Source: Ligula intestinalis
Taxonomy: Eukaryota; Platyhelminthes; Cestoda; Diphyllobothriidea; Diphyllobothriidae
Reading direction: 5' to 3'
Length of the DNA: 64,000 bases
Assembly: GCA_036362985.1 (NCBI GenBank)
Contig: JAYGXS010000003.1
Location: forward strand, 37,768,394 to 37,832,393
Shown piece after piece: positions 11,661-23,035 of this stretch. The translations under genes and the position numbers were made by a program. The first letter of the stretch is position 1; every line of letters starts with the position of its first letter. The notes below the pieces were generated by a model. The model worked only from the letters and a program-made list of their open reading frames with translations, did not search any database and had not been told where the DNA came from.

Positions 11661-13605
11661 CCCGTACACCAGAAGGTTATATGTCAATGCTCCAAAATTT
11701 GCGATTATAACCGACTGCTGGTCGCTATCTGGAGCAACAGGTTCTGCCTTACGGAACGAGCGAGAGCGAGCTTTGACCAGTATGAGGTACTTGAAATTGT
11801 TTAATTATGGGAACAGATTAAGTCAAGTGGATTGAGGTGCACAGATCAAGAGAACCGAGCGTTCGACTGGATGTGTCAGTTTCAACCGTAAACACTCGCT
11901 AGTGAATAAGTGCTACCGATAAACGCAGCCATATCGCGGCCTGGAAAAATCCGGAATTCGGAGTTGCCGGCGCTCGAACCTTCGAGTGAAACAATCTGCA
12001 CTCAAACCTATGTTCTTGGCGGTAGTCAGCATTGATCTGCAGCGGGTAGCTCCGCCCGGTCTTATAGCTGTTTGCTGTCATCGACCTTCGAAAAATACAG
12101 AAAAACCATAGAACCAAACACAATTTTCATGAAGGGAAATGTACATATTCCTACATCCGAAGTGTTACAAATCATAAAGAGACGCATAATTTGCTGCATG
12201 GATAACGTATGATGTTGAAGTCTAGGCGTGTATGCACAGAACAGGTCCATGCTTTAAGTGTGTCAATGTGTGCATGTGTGTAAAACTATGCATTGGAGGT
12301 CTAAGGTGTTATTTCCCCGAAAATTTCTTACAAAAACCTACGACCGAATAGGTCCATGTGATGTCTGGAGATTCTGCTAAGATTTCGGCAGTGAAGAAGG
12401 ACGTGAAAAGTATTCTCGAGGGCTGCGTTTAGTCACACTTCAGTGGACTCTCAGGGGACCGACCGCGATTATAATGGAAGATCAAAAGTGGAACGACGTG
12501 GTATTGTCTGTACACGCCCGACTTACTCACTGGAAATGAGTCTAAGATTGAATCCCTGTCAAGGATACGCGTCAACAGAGCGCAGTGCAGTTGCCCGAAT
12601 TCCGTCTTCCTTATCCAGCTGTGTCAGTATTTGAGTTAAGCCTTTAAATTCTAGTTTGATTTTAATGGTTAAATCAAAGATGGTGTTAGTAAAGTTTGTC
12701 GACAATTTTCTAAAACATTTTCCTTGCAATTTGTTTGACGCAAAGATCATGTGCGTGATTCATCGGGATTTCCAGAGTCGCATTTCCCGAGGGGACGCCT
12801 GCTAGAGGTGTGTATCAAATCGACTGCAAAGAATGCTAACAAACATTCTGCCAGAAATACAGAAGAGTTTGTTTCCTTGGCGCGATTTTTTCGCGATTTG
12901 TCCTCTTCAACACATTTCAATGAGGTAAGATTATCCATGAGTTGAGTCGGTAAACAGGGCATTTTCACTACGCATCTGCTACACTGCTCTGATTGCTTCC
13001 TGCAGGGCAGACGAGGCTTCGCAGTCGGTAATAGTATCTGCTTGTCAAATTCTGTTGACGGTTTTCGCAGGGGCTGTAGATAAGTTCTTGAGGAGCCAAC
13101 ATGTAAGGATCTACAGTCTATCCGGCAGGAGGGCTGTACCGTCTGCTCTGGTCAGTGGGGTATTTCCCTGGGATTAGAGGCACTAAATTGCCTTGATAGT
13201 CTCAAGGATAGCTCCTAGCTCACCGTAGTTTGCGTATCTTAGCGCCTTTAAAAGGCAAGCAATCACCATACATCGCTTTCGGCCTCTTTATCAGTAGAGT
13301 GCGAATTTGCCCGTGTCGATCTTGGTTCTGGCCTAAGCCTTGGACAACCCGTTTTCACTAAAAGCAGGGGGGTTGAGCGCTGACGACTGGAGTAGTGGGA
13401 GCCTTCATGACCATGAAGCAGTCGCTAATTCCCTGGGGGCAGGATTAGACAGCTGTCTCACGATGTCGCTCTTAAGGGGGCGAAGGCGACTGTAGGGTCT
13501 CAGCCTTCTGGTTTTGGACATCCACTCCCAAAGGACGTGACAATCTCGTACTCAAGTTGGTTGGCCTTGCTTGGAGAGATAGACCCCTTCTCATTTGCGG
13601 AGGGA

Positions 13606-13624
13606 GGGGGGGGGGGGGGGGGGG
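13606..13624. repeat. 19-bp poly-G run
   Basis: Uninterrupted G run preceded by AGGGA. Confidence 0.95.
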
Positions 13625-14784
13625 TCAGAGGATGAGGCGGGAGTTGACTCTGTTCTGTGAGTATTTTTGGGTCGTGTCAGTAAGATCCAAATGCCATGAT
13701 CAACTTGTCGGCGGACTGACTGCAAGAACATTTTAGGGTACATTTTCAGGTCCCTTTCCCAGCCAGTGAGTAAGCAGTATACTTTCTAAATAGGACTCCT
13801 TAGTCCTATAGGAACCGGCACCTTAGCATAACGGAAAGACAACCTCAACTAATCCGAGTTGCCTATGGGGTTACACGTCATCCTGCACGAAGGACCTGCG
13901 GTTTTTGAGGGGAGAAGTGAGGATTGATGGACAGATTAGTAGGGATGAAGGCACACTGGTTGCCTTCATATGGCTTAGTCTGCCGGTCGAAACAGTTACT
14001 AGGGCGTGGCCGCCAGTCTTGTGGAACAACAGATGATAATCAAGTGCCGGGGTGTGGCACTAAATTCCTCGATGCATCTGCCGGGAACCGTCAGTGCACT
14101 ACCCTGGGATGGTGAGACAAACGCGTCAATGAACCTGGACTGACAGTAGCACTGGAACTTGGTCCTCCCCTCCCCCTACGACATCCTGTACGTCCTTCTC
14201 CATCCAGAACTTGACACACAGAGAAGATTACAGGAAAAAAGAAGCCAGCGTTTCCTGTTTCCAGTCTACGACAGACCTGAAGGGCGATGGGAGGGGAGGG
14301 GGGAGTGACACAGGGATGCTTTCTAATCTAGCCTTCCGCCTATTCGAATCCATAGGGAGCTGCCTCTCAATCACCAGCTCATTAAAAATACAAAACTGGA
14401 CGGGCAGAGATGGGTCGGAGCAAGGGAATCGTGGCAGTAGAAAGAAAAGCGAATCATACCACAACATCGACAGGAGCGCTAATGCATTAAGCTATTTTAT
14501 TCTGTCAAAGTAGCGACAGACATAGTTGAGACTGGACACCTGTGGCGGCTTTGGAGGCTGAACTAACGTCTACACGTACCACTCACTCACACACTCCCTG
14601 TAAGACACCAGTCGTTTAAGAGAAAGGAAAGTCTCGAACCGCACATTACCGACTCATTACACCGAAGACATAATCAAGAAATATTGAGCCAGTTGACGAT
14701 GCAGGGCTGTTAACGTGTCATGGAAATGTGGTTATTCATGGTGAAGAGAATAAGCGCTGGTTACGGGTTAGAATGACCTCAACA

Positions 14785-14837
14785 CCCCCCCCCCCCCCCA
14801 CCCCCCCTCTCCCGGGGGGGGGACCCCCCCCCCCCCC
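14785..14837. repeat. Poly-C / poly-G / poly-C mosaic
   Basis: C15 (14785-14799), C7 (14801-14807), then G9 (14814-14822) and C14 (14824-14837). The central G run can pair with either C run, so alternative hairpins or quadruplexes are possible. Confidence 0.95.
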
Positions 14838-17074
14838 TACCCACAACGTATGTCATGTGCATTAGCCATAGGCGCACACGCCGAGAGGTCATAAAGTGTG
14901 AAAAGAGATTCGCAGAGGAAACATTTTATGATTTGTGACGAATGTTCTGGGTGGGTAGGGGGCAATTAGGACGCTTATCCAGGACACATGTGGCTAAAAA
15001 CGCGTATTTGATGCCATTGGACGGCAACTATGGCTATTTTCAAGATTCCATTCCCCCCAAGTTGTAAGATGATAAGCAGCTTCAGGATAGCACAAATAGT
15101 TTAGGAGGAAGAGAGTGGAGGACGTTGTCAGTGTGTCAAGGAGGAATGCCTACAAACTTCAGTCTCCTCGTATAAATAATTCCCAACCGAGCCAAGGAGG
15201 CAGTAGCACCACCCAGTGCCCGCCAAGGCCACATATTTCTATTCGACATGCAAATAACGGAATGCGTGGTGAAAAAATCATTGCACGTAGAGGTAGGACC
15301 GTCAACTCGACGTTACGATATACATTCCAGGCGCCCCTTCTACCATTTATCAGGATAAGAGTCGCGATTTGAAAAAAACTGCCCGCAAATGCTTTCAAAT
15401 TTACGCAGCTTTTACTATTTTCGGTAAATTTAAATCATGCAACCGCAAGCAGTGCTGAGCGCAAGGGTAAGAAGTGCACGCCGCTCACGATTTTGCCCAT
15501 CAGCACACACAGTCAACATGAACCTCACCCCCCAACCACAGAAACTGCGCAACTTCAGCTCACCGAGCTAGAACCATCAGTGACCTGACCGCATCAGCTC
15601 GCCTAGCCTGACGGTATCTCTGGCCTCCACATGGAGCACATTGTATGGATTTTTTATAACCGCGACCACAAAAGCTGGATTCATGCACGCTGCTTCTGAC
15701 CGCCTCATCACCTGCCACAACTCTCCGTCCGACGTTCAGTTCAAATTGGGCTCCATGAAATGGACCGTTGCAGCTCAAAAGGTGCACGCCCCGAACAGTC
15801 GGAGGGCAAGTTTAAACTGGGCTGCGCGGTGACAAGAACAACATAGTTCACAAAGGGTTGGTGTATAATCTGGATAAGAGATTTATTTTACAAATACCGA
15901 GGCAGTTCGACAGATCGCATGCGTTGAGGTTACCGTAAACCGGAACCTCATGACGTTTGCACGTCCTTCATGTTCCAAACGGGTGAAGGGAGAACTATGG
16001 TAACCGACAGGTGATTGTCTTTCACCACCATTCATCAAGTCGCTAACACAGAGCACGGCAGGAAGATGCTAGAGAGATGAGGCTTACGTAGGATGATCGT
16101 TTCCCGCCCCCTGACTTAATTTGGTTTAAAATGGAAGCTGACAACACCAACTAATCAAATGCGTCTGGCAGTTCCTGAAACGCAAAACTAAAAAAAACTC
16201 CCGCAATTTCGTCAGTTTTCGCCGAACCTTTTCCTCAAGAATAGAGGTGGTTGCCTCAGACCACATCGACATGATCGGGTGAAAATAATACGGACGCTAA
16301 CGGTTGTTATCGACTGTCAGCAAACGCCAGACCTTTCATCAGATCTGGATTTGAACTGCCTCCATACCGCGGCAGCCACAATTGAGCCGGTTGAGTTTAT
16401 CGAGGACTATTAGTCCACGAGAACCAGTACTGCTCCCGGGGACACAATGATGATTTGCGCAAAAACAAGTACATTAAGTTGGAGAACTCCTTCAGAGCAC
16501 CGACTTCTTCGCTCTCCCTAACCAATCGGTCACAATAACTAGAAATGGCTGGGAACGCGCCAGTGACCTGGCTCTTTGTCGGGCTTTCTCGTCTACCAAA
16601 CACGTACTGATCACTCAATCGAAACGAACTATACTCCACCAGTTCGGGTATCACATCGGTCAAGCTGAACATAGAGCCACAGCACAACAAGAAACCACTT
16701 AAAGTTGTACATTTATTGTCCGAGGACTGACTTCTCCTGCTAGCTGGCCAAAGCAATGAACTAAAGGTCACAAAGTGGACAAAGAACAGATGAATGAGAC
16801 GCGCAGACGTCCGGCCGTCTATTCGAGCACTCCACAAGGAAGCTGCTGTCTCGCCTCTCGCGGATCTACCTGTCGATAGCTCTGCCACCAAGACAGGCTT
16901 CCAGCGTCTCCACCAGAGAGTCGTCGAGGAGAAACGAGGTTACCGTCCCCCGGTCCTTTTGGGCGGCTATCCACCTCCGATTGCGGCCTCGGAACGACAT
17001 CTCCCGAGGGTCACTTGCTGTACCCTGGCGCAGCTACGCAGTGGCTATTGCATGCTCCTTCACCAGTACCAACA

Positions 17075-17299
17075 CCGGCTCGACCGCGTTCCCACCCGCC
17101 CTCAGGGCGGCCAAGGTCTGCTAAACCAAACCTCCCTATAGTGGACCCATCTCTTCTCCTCTCAATCTGTTTTTTTTATGACAGAACAGCCCCTCGTGAC
17201 TATGCTGCTCCGACTCCTCCTCCTCGCCGCCGGGATTGAGGCCCACCCGGTGGAGTACCGGATCCAACAAGGGCTACTTGCCTGCCTGCCGGCTCGACC
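17075..17299. repeat. 11-bp target site duplication bounding the short element
   Basis: CCGGCTCGACC occurs at 17075-17085 and again at 17289-17299, immediately outside the 203-bp insert. Because the element itself may begin with CGACC-like bases (as in its second copy, which has TTCGACCGCG), the true duplication could be as short as about 6 bases. Confidence 0.7.
17086..17288 (+). mobile_element. 203-bp short interspersed element inserted in the LINE, copy 1
   Basis: The insert is flanked by an 11-base direct repeat CCGGCTCGACC at 17075-17085 and 17289-17299. Removing the insert with one repeat copy restores the LINE reading frame (HRLD then PSIPDC). The sequence starts GCGTTCCCACCCGCC, holds a small palindrome CCGCCCTCAGGGCGG, a T8 run and CTCC repeats, and ends GATCCAACAAGGGCTAC followed by (TGCC)n. 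A second copy is at 22687-22900. No coding capacity or clear tRNA head is visible. It is a short non-autonomous retroelement, or a 5'-truncated 3' tail of a related LINE. Confidence 0.75.
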
Positions 17300-17499
17300 C
17301 ATCCATACCCGACTGCTGTCCCGACTGCGGCGTCTCGCCGCATGACTGCCGTCATCTGTTCGCCTGCAGTTCTCAGCCAGGGACCCACCTCACTCCCGCG
17401 GACCTGTGGCTCAAGCCGGTCGAGGTCGCGGCTTTTCTCCGTCTCCCAACTACTCCCAGTTTAGATTCCGGCGGGGATTCCTGATCCAACTATGGGCTA

Positions 17500-19190
17500 C
17501 GACACGCACACGCGCAGACTAGTCCATATGCCCGATAACTGCATATGCGTACGTGAGAGCATTAACTCGGGGCAGAAAGGCGACGGTTAGATCAAAGCAT
17601 ATCCGTGAGATGAGTGAGGCCAAGTGGATAAAAATACGTACTGGTCGATGGTACATAGGAAAATCAATTATGCGCAATCACTCTCCATGTAGACAAAAGA
17701 GGGATCTAATTTGTCCACCCCGAAACCATTGGAGTAGGCGGTGGGGGGGGAGGGGGAGACGCCCAACCAGAATAATCAATTAGCGGGAAAAAACAACAGA
17801 AGGGCAACGAAGCAGATAGCGGTAGACTGAACCGAGGGAGGAAAGACAAAAGAAACACGCACCGCCACCGAGGGCAGTCTTTTTAGTCGGTCTGTCATTA
17901 AAGGACTGGAGAGAGAGAGAGAGAGAGAGAGAGCGGCAAAAAGAACTGGCTTAAACCACCATTTAGGCGGCCGAGGGTCATCGGAACTCCCACACTACGC
18001 AAGAATCCATCAGAGTGACGGGAAATAGCGGAATTAGGACAAGCGCAAACAACGAGATTTCCCACGCAGAAGGGGATTTGTTTTTTCCCCAAAATGGATG
18101 GTCCTTGAGGGCGCGAAATATATCCGGACAGAACTTTCCTAGAGTGCGAAGTCAGGTTCAGTTGAATACGACAACCAGAAATGTGCCAAACACGTGGGTT
18201 GGGGCAAAACTCAAAGCTTCGTACTAACCATGCCACATCTGGTTTCTAGCTGACACAAACCATGCCTGTTAGTGGGACCGGATGGGAACAAGGAGAACGG
18301 GACATAGTAAAAAAACTTCCTCAAAGTTAACGATTTACGTCCCTTTGAGAATATTACGACACACTCTAGCGGGATAAACTCCGTTTTGGTCGGTGAGGTT
18401 AAATGAAAATTTTTTCCTGAAGTGTTGTTACCAGATACTCCCTGTGATATGTGTAACGGAAATGAAAGACAAATGAAGCAAAGAGAGTGAGGCAGGAGCT
18501 CCATATCGGCTACGGAACCCTGTTCGAACTTTGTTTCCTGCATATGAAAATTGGAAGAACGACGAAGTTTTCGTAAGTCACTCGCAGTTGCACTCCGCCT
18601 TCACGCATATCCGGCCATGCAATGACAGTTTTCATCGGCAGGTGGACAGACTGTCAAGCGCATTTTCTTTGCAGCAACTAACTTTTGCGGGGAAACCATC
18701 GTAAATGCTGTTTTGGCCTTCCGAAGCGCAGAGTTAGTACAAGAAGGCATACACGCTCGCCTCATCGGCAATTTCTGACTGAGAGCTGGAGAGCTCACAA
18801 AACTTGTTGGTGGTGAGAGGTGTTGGACCGACCGCTGCATACTGATATGGGGACATAACTAAGAAGTCCATGAAGAGGAGGAGGAGGAGGAGGAGATCTG
18901 TACTGCACGCAGTGATTATATGATTGTTTGACCATAGATTTCGATTATGCCCACCATATGCCCAAGAGCAGGGATGGTGACAACAGACGGAGGGAGATTT
19001 AAGTGCGTTGACGCGCAGCCGTCGTCCGCACCCTGGTTGAACCGGTGACAAGACAGAGTCGAGATGACCGAGCGGCCAGAACACCGCCTGCTTAATCTTA
19101 AGTGCCAGTAGCCTTTTGAACTGGTACCACTGCACTACCTAACCTCAATCACATTCAGCAGGTGTCAAGACAGATTCAAGGAGACCAAGG
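17500..19190. other. Intron sequence, nothing defined
   Basis: It contains a (GA)n tract and a (GGA)n patch at 18875-18895. No element or exon was recognised. Confidence 0.5.
17908..17933. repeat. (GA)n microsatellite
   Basis: Thirteen consecutive GA units; a shorter (GA)n lies at about 10528-10543. Confidence 0.95.
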
Positions 19191-19196
19191 GTGGTA

Positions 19197-19910
19197 GAGT
19201 AGGTGCCGGTTATTAAGCCCATCTCGGGCTCAGACCAAATTGGGCTTAATAAGCGGGGACGCACTAACAGGACAGTCCTAGTTCTTGATTAGCAAACACA
19301 GGATAGGCGCTATACAGTACATACGTACTGTGTTATGTGTAGAGCTTGGTTATGTACAAGCAAAGAATGCTGTTTGTCTGTATTTTACGGAATAACAAAA
19401 CAAAAAATGATTTACGACACGTTTAAAAAAGCGGTCTAGTGTCAGTTGTTTTGGAAAAAAGTTCACTCGCAAGTGCGCTTTGATGTCCTGCTCCAGGCAC
19501 CAGAAATCGTCGAATTTCGTAAAATCTGATGCCTGTAGACCGCGCTGCAGTGTAGAGCGAAGCTTTCATCTGTACAGCAGCGGGAACTGGCTCTTTGTCC
19601 TCATTATTATCATCAAAAACTTCCTCATTGGCTTCTCCCTCATTCTTCACTTCTTCCTTCTGAATGATTTCATTAACCAAGTTCTGCTCAAAATCTTCCT
19701 CGCTTGTTTCATCAGTGACTTCAACATCTGCATCGACGTCCACCCAGAGTTGAGAATCTCACTCTATCCTGTTGGCAAACTGGGCTTTGTAGCCGGAGAA
19801 TGGGCTTATTAGCCGACAGATTTTGCTATGTAAAATTCCGTCCCAAACTGATTTGAGCTTAATACGCGGCTGGGCCTATTAACCGTGGGCTTAATAACCG
19901 GCGACTACTG
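19197..19910 (-). mobile_element. Internally deleted Tigger/pogo-type DNA transposon
   Basis: The ends are inverted repeats: 5' GAGTAGGTGCCGGTTATTAAG and 3' CTTAATAACCGGCGACTACTG. TA dinucleotides flank both ends (19195-19196 and 19911-19912), the usual target duplication of the Tc1/mariner superfamily. The CAGTAG...TTATTAAGCCC terminus resembles Tigger-type termini. The 714-bp body is too short for a full transposase (usually over 1.2 kb of ORF) and keeps only an acidic C-terminal piece. The same termini bound a 100-bp element at 37188-37287. Confidence 0.75.
19423..19743 (-). pseudogene. Tigger transposase C-terminal remnant
   Basis: An open frame of about 106 codons on the minus strand between the inverted repeats. 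It has a strongly acidic stretch (DETSEEDFEQNLVNEIIQKE, then FDDNNEDKEPVPAAVQ) followed by a helical segment with ALYTA-like and IRRFL patterns. Tigger/Jerky-family transposases typically end with an acidic region followed by a short helix of this kind. The DNA-binding and DDE catalytic parts are absent, so it cannot be active. The assignment rests on the termini plus this composition. Confidence 0.55.
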
Positions 19911-20625
19911 TACTGCTGCTATTCCTAAAACTACTTATGAGTGATTCGTCTAAGTGACATTAGTATTATTACTGTTGCTATGTTTAAGTCAGAGGTAACG
20001 CTGGGACGCATATCCCCTCGATCTCAACAAGGAATGTGAGTCTGGGTTTCTGCTATTCCGGATAATAAATGCTCGAGGTTCGGAGCATATACGTGCTTTG
20101 CCCTGGTTTCCGCCCTCCTACCTCTATTCAACAAGGTCTGTGTCGGTTTCTCCTATGTTTGGACTGTAAGGACTAGGATAATGCTGATAAAGTAATGTGT
20201 CAATGCTAGGAGATCTAATTCTAGTAATCATATTTACGAAGACCAGCAAATAGTATACTGAATACAGCCTGTACGTGCACGCTGAAAATCGGACGCTAGT
20301 ATGCAGTCACAACCTATATCGGGCAAATAGTGGACTGAAAGGTTAGGCGAACGTTTATTTAATAATAACTCAAGTTCTACAAAAGCCTTTAGGTCGCAAC
20401 GTAAAACTGCACGCAGTAGCCACGCCGCAATAACTGAGTAAATTCACCGGCAAATAACCCCTGCTCAGCTGCCTTAATTGTGAAAACAGTCCCCTGCGCG
20501 GCATGAACAATGCTGATTGTGGATCCAGAATCTCAGGTGACAAAACTTTTCCTCCAGTTAACAGGAAATCTTCTTCCCGCCCCCAGAAAAAAATATATAC
20601 AAAACTTATAATAAATCAAACACAC

Positions 20626-20759
20626 CTGTAGGTAGGGACCGCCAACAGGAACCCCACCGAGCGGAATACCAGTGCCGCCTTGGAGATGCTGTTGCATTTG
20701 GGATGCTTGCCGTAATTGGTAAAACTGCTGGGAGGCGGCGTTCGCGTTCATTAGGTCTC
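20626..20759 (-). CDS. Short exon encoding Gln-rich/Gly-rich segment
   Basis: A 134-base exon with acceptor TTTCTATTTCAACAG and donor CTACAGGTGTGT. It gives GA to finish a Gly codon begun by the previous exon, then 44 codons: a Gln-rich stretch (NANAASQQFYQLRQASQMQQ) and a Gly/Pro-rich end (GIPLGGVPVGGPYLQ). It ends exactly on a codon boundary, which matches the phase of the exon at 11050-10788. It sits alone between a 28.8-kb intron upstream and a 9.6-kb intron downstream. Its composition continues the Gln-rich character of the end of the 49567-50334 exon, and this supports the join apart from phase. Confidence 0.8.
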
Positions 20760-20847
20760 CTGTTGAAATAGAAAATGAACAGCCCGAAGTTAGAGAGAGA
20801 AGCCCCTAACGCGCTTGCTTTTCAACATACGGCAGAGATTAAAAACA

Positions 20848-20915
20848 TTGTTTCCCAGGTACGAATTTAAAGCAAGCGAACACAGCAGGATTTATTTGTA
20901 TCAATACATTTCGGG
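20848..20915 (+). repeat. Foldback MITE, single-arm fragment
   Basis: GTTTCCCAGGTACGAATTTA, then AACACAGCAGGATTTATTTG. It matches the left arm and flank of the 3-kb copy; no right arm is visible. Confidence 0.45.
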
Positions 20916-21877
20916 ACAGCTTGCCAACTGCTTCCTGTATTTGCAAGTACATTGGCCGTACGTAAAGGCAATTGACGACCACAGCCGCTAAAAGTTGACC
21001 TAATTGACTTTTTAAACAAGAATCAAAGTGCCACGCTCCTCTGTTAAAAAAACGCCTGCTAGACAGTGGTCACTATGCTGGCCTCAACACATCTTTCCGA
21101 GTTCTTGTTCGAGCACGAACAAATCGGACCTTGCGCTACATGGAATCAGCCTATATACGGCGGGAGAAACCCGACCATATGGCTAATCTCCAACTGTCCA
21201 GGTGATCAGATGCCTACATTTATTCAACCCTTGATTTTTGTTAATTCCCGTCCCTACCTTTCTTTCCCAAGTTTAAAGGCGACATTATTATTGACTATTC
21301 GCCGCGTTGAATAATTACCTTGCTGTTATTGATTCTGTGAAAATTCAAACCGTTGCGTTCTCCAATTGTTACTTTATTCATAAAAAGACAAGAAGCAGTT
21401 GACAAGCTGCCCCAAATTTTTATTTGTACAAACAAATCCGGCTGTGTTAGCTTGCTTTAATTGAGGCAGACTCGAAAAATCAGTTTGTCTAGCAACGTAT
21501 AGTTTTTTCCATGGGGAATACTTAGCGTCACAAATCTGGAAACCAATCCGCGCATTGAGGGCCAACTAGAGACGACGCCTTAAGTAGTAAACAAACATGC
21601 ATATTTGCCAGACGATACAAAGAAGATACGAATTTAGGTCCTGAAGACATTATAAAATGGAGGCGGAAATGGCTGAAGCGCAAGCTCAGTGACCGAGAAA
21701 ATAGTATGTAAATAAAGCAAGTACGCAATCACTCGTTTGAAAAGGGAGCGCATGTAGTCGGATTTAAAATCAGGCCGAATCGACGAGCATATCTTTCAAG
21801 TCAATAAGTATTCTTGACTGCAGGCGATAGGACGGGAGGCCGTACCAGAACATCTAGCCTATGAGTAGCTGAACTAA
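20916..21877. other. Intron sequence, nothing defined
   Basis: This is the stretch between the MITE fragment and the Penelope-like ORF. No reverse transcriptase motif is readable here, which supports 5' truncation of that element near 21.88 kb. Confidence 0.5.
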
Positions 21878-22600
21878 GACTCAAAGACTCAGAGGGTGAA
21901 GACGCACTGCAGTGAACCGGAAGGACGAGCGGAAGAATTGCGACATCTTCGGGACCAACTTGCCAGGAATGGATACCCCAACAGCTTCATCCACCGATGC
22001 CTCCGAATTCACCCACGAGGAACAAACGAAAGGGGACCACAAACGCTCTGGCACCCTCTACCGTACATTAAAAACGTTTCAGAAGCAACCGAGCGTATCG
22101 CTGCAGAGCTCGGAGTGGGTATTGCTCATCGCCCGACAGCTACCATGCGTGCACGAGTCATGCAAATTAAAGACCCGCTGGATGTAGGTGAGCAGTCTGG
22201 CGTCATTTATCAGGTGCCATGTCGTGACTGTTCTTGCTATTATGCAAGAAAGACCGGGCGACGACTTAGCTCGCGAATAAAGGAGTACAGAGGGGCAGTG
22301 CGAAAAGGCGACCCACAGTCCCAGATCGCTACCCGCACTCTGGAAGAGGGCCACGAATTTGACTTCTCGAATACACGGATAATGGCAAGAGCCGCTAATA
22401 GGACGGGACGCGAACTGCTGGAGGCCTGGATGTCAGATCCCAACTCCATAAACAGGCATGTGAATATACCACCCTGTTATTTTGCTATCCGTGCCCGTGA
22501 CCAGAAAGCAGGGCCCACTTCCTCTACAAGCATGCAGGCCACCACCTCAAGGTCACATGCCGTTACTCCAGGGACGCGCGGTGGAGGCACGTTAAGATAG
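21878..22600 (+). pseudogene. Penelope-like element C-terminal ORF with GIY-YIG endonuclease domain, 5' truncated
   Basis: This is the linker and GIY-YIG endonuclease region that follows the reverse transcriptase in Penelope-like retroelements. The open frame runs from after a TAA at 21875 to a stop at 22598-22600. Counting from 21896, the linker is residues 1-100 (RNGYPNSFIHRCLR is characteristic). The GIY motif is GVIYQVPC at 102-109, a Cys pair is C109 and C112, the YIG position reads YAR at 116-118 followed by KTGRRL, the catalytic-type Arg is about 127, the EGH histidine is 153 and the Glu is 176 (LLEAW). No reverse transcriptase precedes it, so the copy is 5' truncated. Replacement of the YIG Gly by Arg suggests decay or a divergent active site. 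The ORF is antisense to the host gene within its 28.8-kb intron boundary region. Confidence 0.8.
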
Positions 22601-23035
22601 TGTGAGAAGGGTTTTGGCGTGGACGAAGACGAATCAATAATTACCACCACCCCAACCAGGGAACCACAGCAGACGCATCTTCGACCGCGTTCCCACCCGC
22701 TCTCAGGGCGGCCAAGGTCTGCTACACCAAACCTCCCTATGGTGGATCCATCTCTTCTCCTCTCAATCTGTTTTTTTTTATGACAGAGCAGCCACTCCTG
22801 ACTATGCTGCTCCGACTCCTCCTCCTCCTCCTCACCGCCGGGATTGAGGCCCACTTGGCGGGGTTCAGGATCCAACAAGGGCTACCTGCCTGCCTGCCTG
22901 CCCCCACCAACCCCAGTCATGCGTAAGTGACGTTTGCTGTTTGCATTTACTCTGACGATGTCTTCTCGTGTGAAGCCGAAAGCTCAGAATAAAACTATCG
23001 TTCCAGAGATCGCGTCTTCGTCTTCTTTACAACAA
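22601..23035 (+). mobile_element. Penelope-like element 3' region, interrupted by the short element
   Basis: After the ORF stop come about 85 bases of unique sequence, then a copy of the 203-bp short element (22687-22900), then CTCTGACGATGTCTTCTCG and GAAGCCGAAAGCTCAGAATA followed by GTTCCAGAGATCGCGTCTTC. The last part matches a tail motif (GAAACGTCAGGCAAATAAAC then GTTCCAGTGATCG) repeated near 1.4, 32 and 41.7 kb, so it is probably the element's 3' terminal region. Confidence 0.5.
22687..22900 (+). mobile_element. Short interspersed element, copy 2
   Basis: It is closely similar to 17086-17288 along its whole length: GCGTTCCCACCCGC start, palindrome around CTCAGGGCGGCC, T8 run, CTCC repeats, and the GATCCAACAAGGGCTAC end with a longer (TGCC)n tail. 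No clean target duplication is evident. The 5' boundary may lie further upstream, in which case copy 1 is the truncated one. Confidence 0.7.

Larger units (their letters stand above)
11661..16889. other. Intron sequence, mostly unannotatable
   Basis: Only the poly-G and poly-C tracts at 13.6 and 14.8 kb stand out. A possible decayed tRNA-like sequence lies on the minus strand at 16395-16335 (box B-like CAGTTCAAATCC). The antisense frame at 16397-16891 is not supported. Confidence 0.5.
16890..17496 (+). mobile_element. 3' end of a non-LTR retrotransposon (LINE), interrupted by a short element
   Basis: The plus strand encodes the C-terminal tail typical of many Jockey- and RTE-like ORF2 proteins. 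The first part (ASERHLPRVTCCTLAQLRSG) lies at about 16985-17040, followed by LLHQYQHRLD to about 17084. The frame is then broken by a 203-bp insertion and resumes at 17289 as LDPSIPDCCPDCG, with a Cys/His knuckle (CxxC, then H, H and C in CPDCGVSPHDCRHLFAC) and LTPADLWLKPVEVAAFL. The ORF ends in TGA near 17482. The 3' end, GATCCAACTATGGGCTAC, lies about 20 bases further on. No reverse transcriptase motifs precede it, so the copy is 5' truncated. It lies in the 9.6-kb intron of the host gene, antisense to it. Confidence 0.75.

Noticed and set aside
16397..16891. 164-codon minus-strand open frame
   Set aside because: It ends against the LINE on the opposite strand, has no recognised motif and no splice phase fit to the host gene. 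Chance length is plausible.
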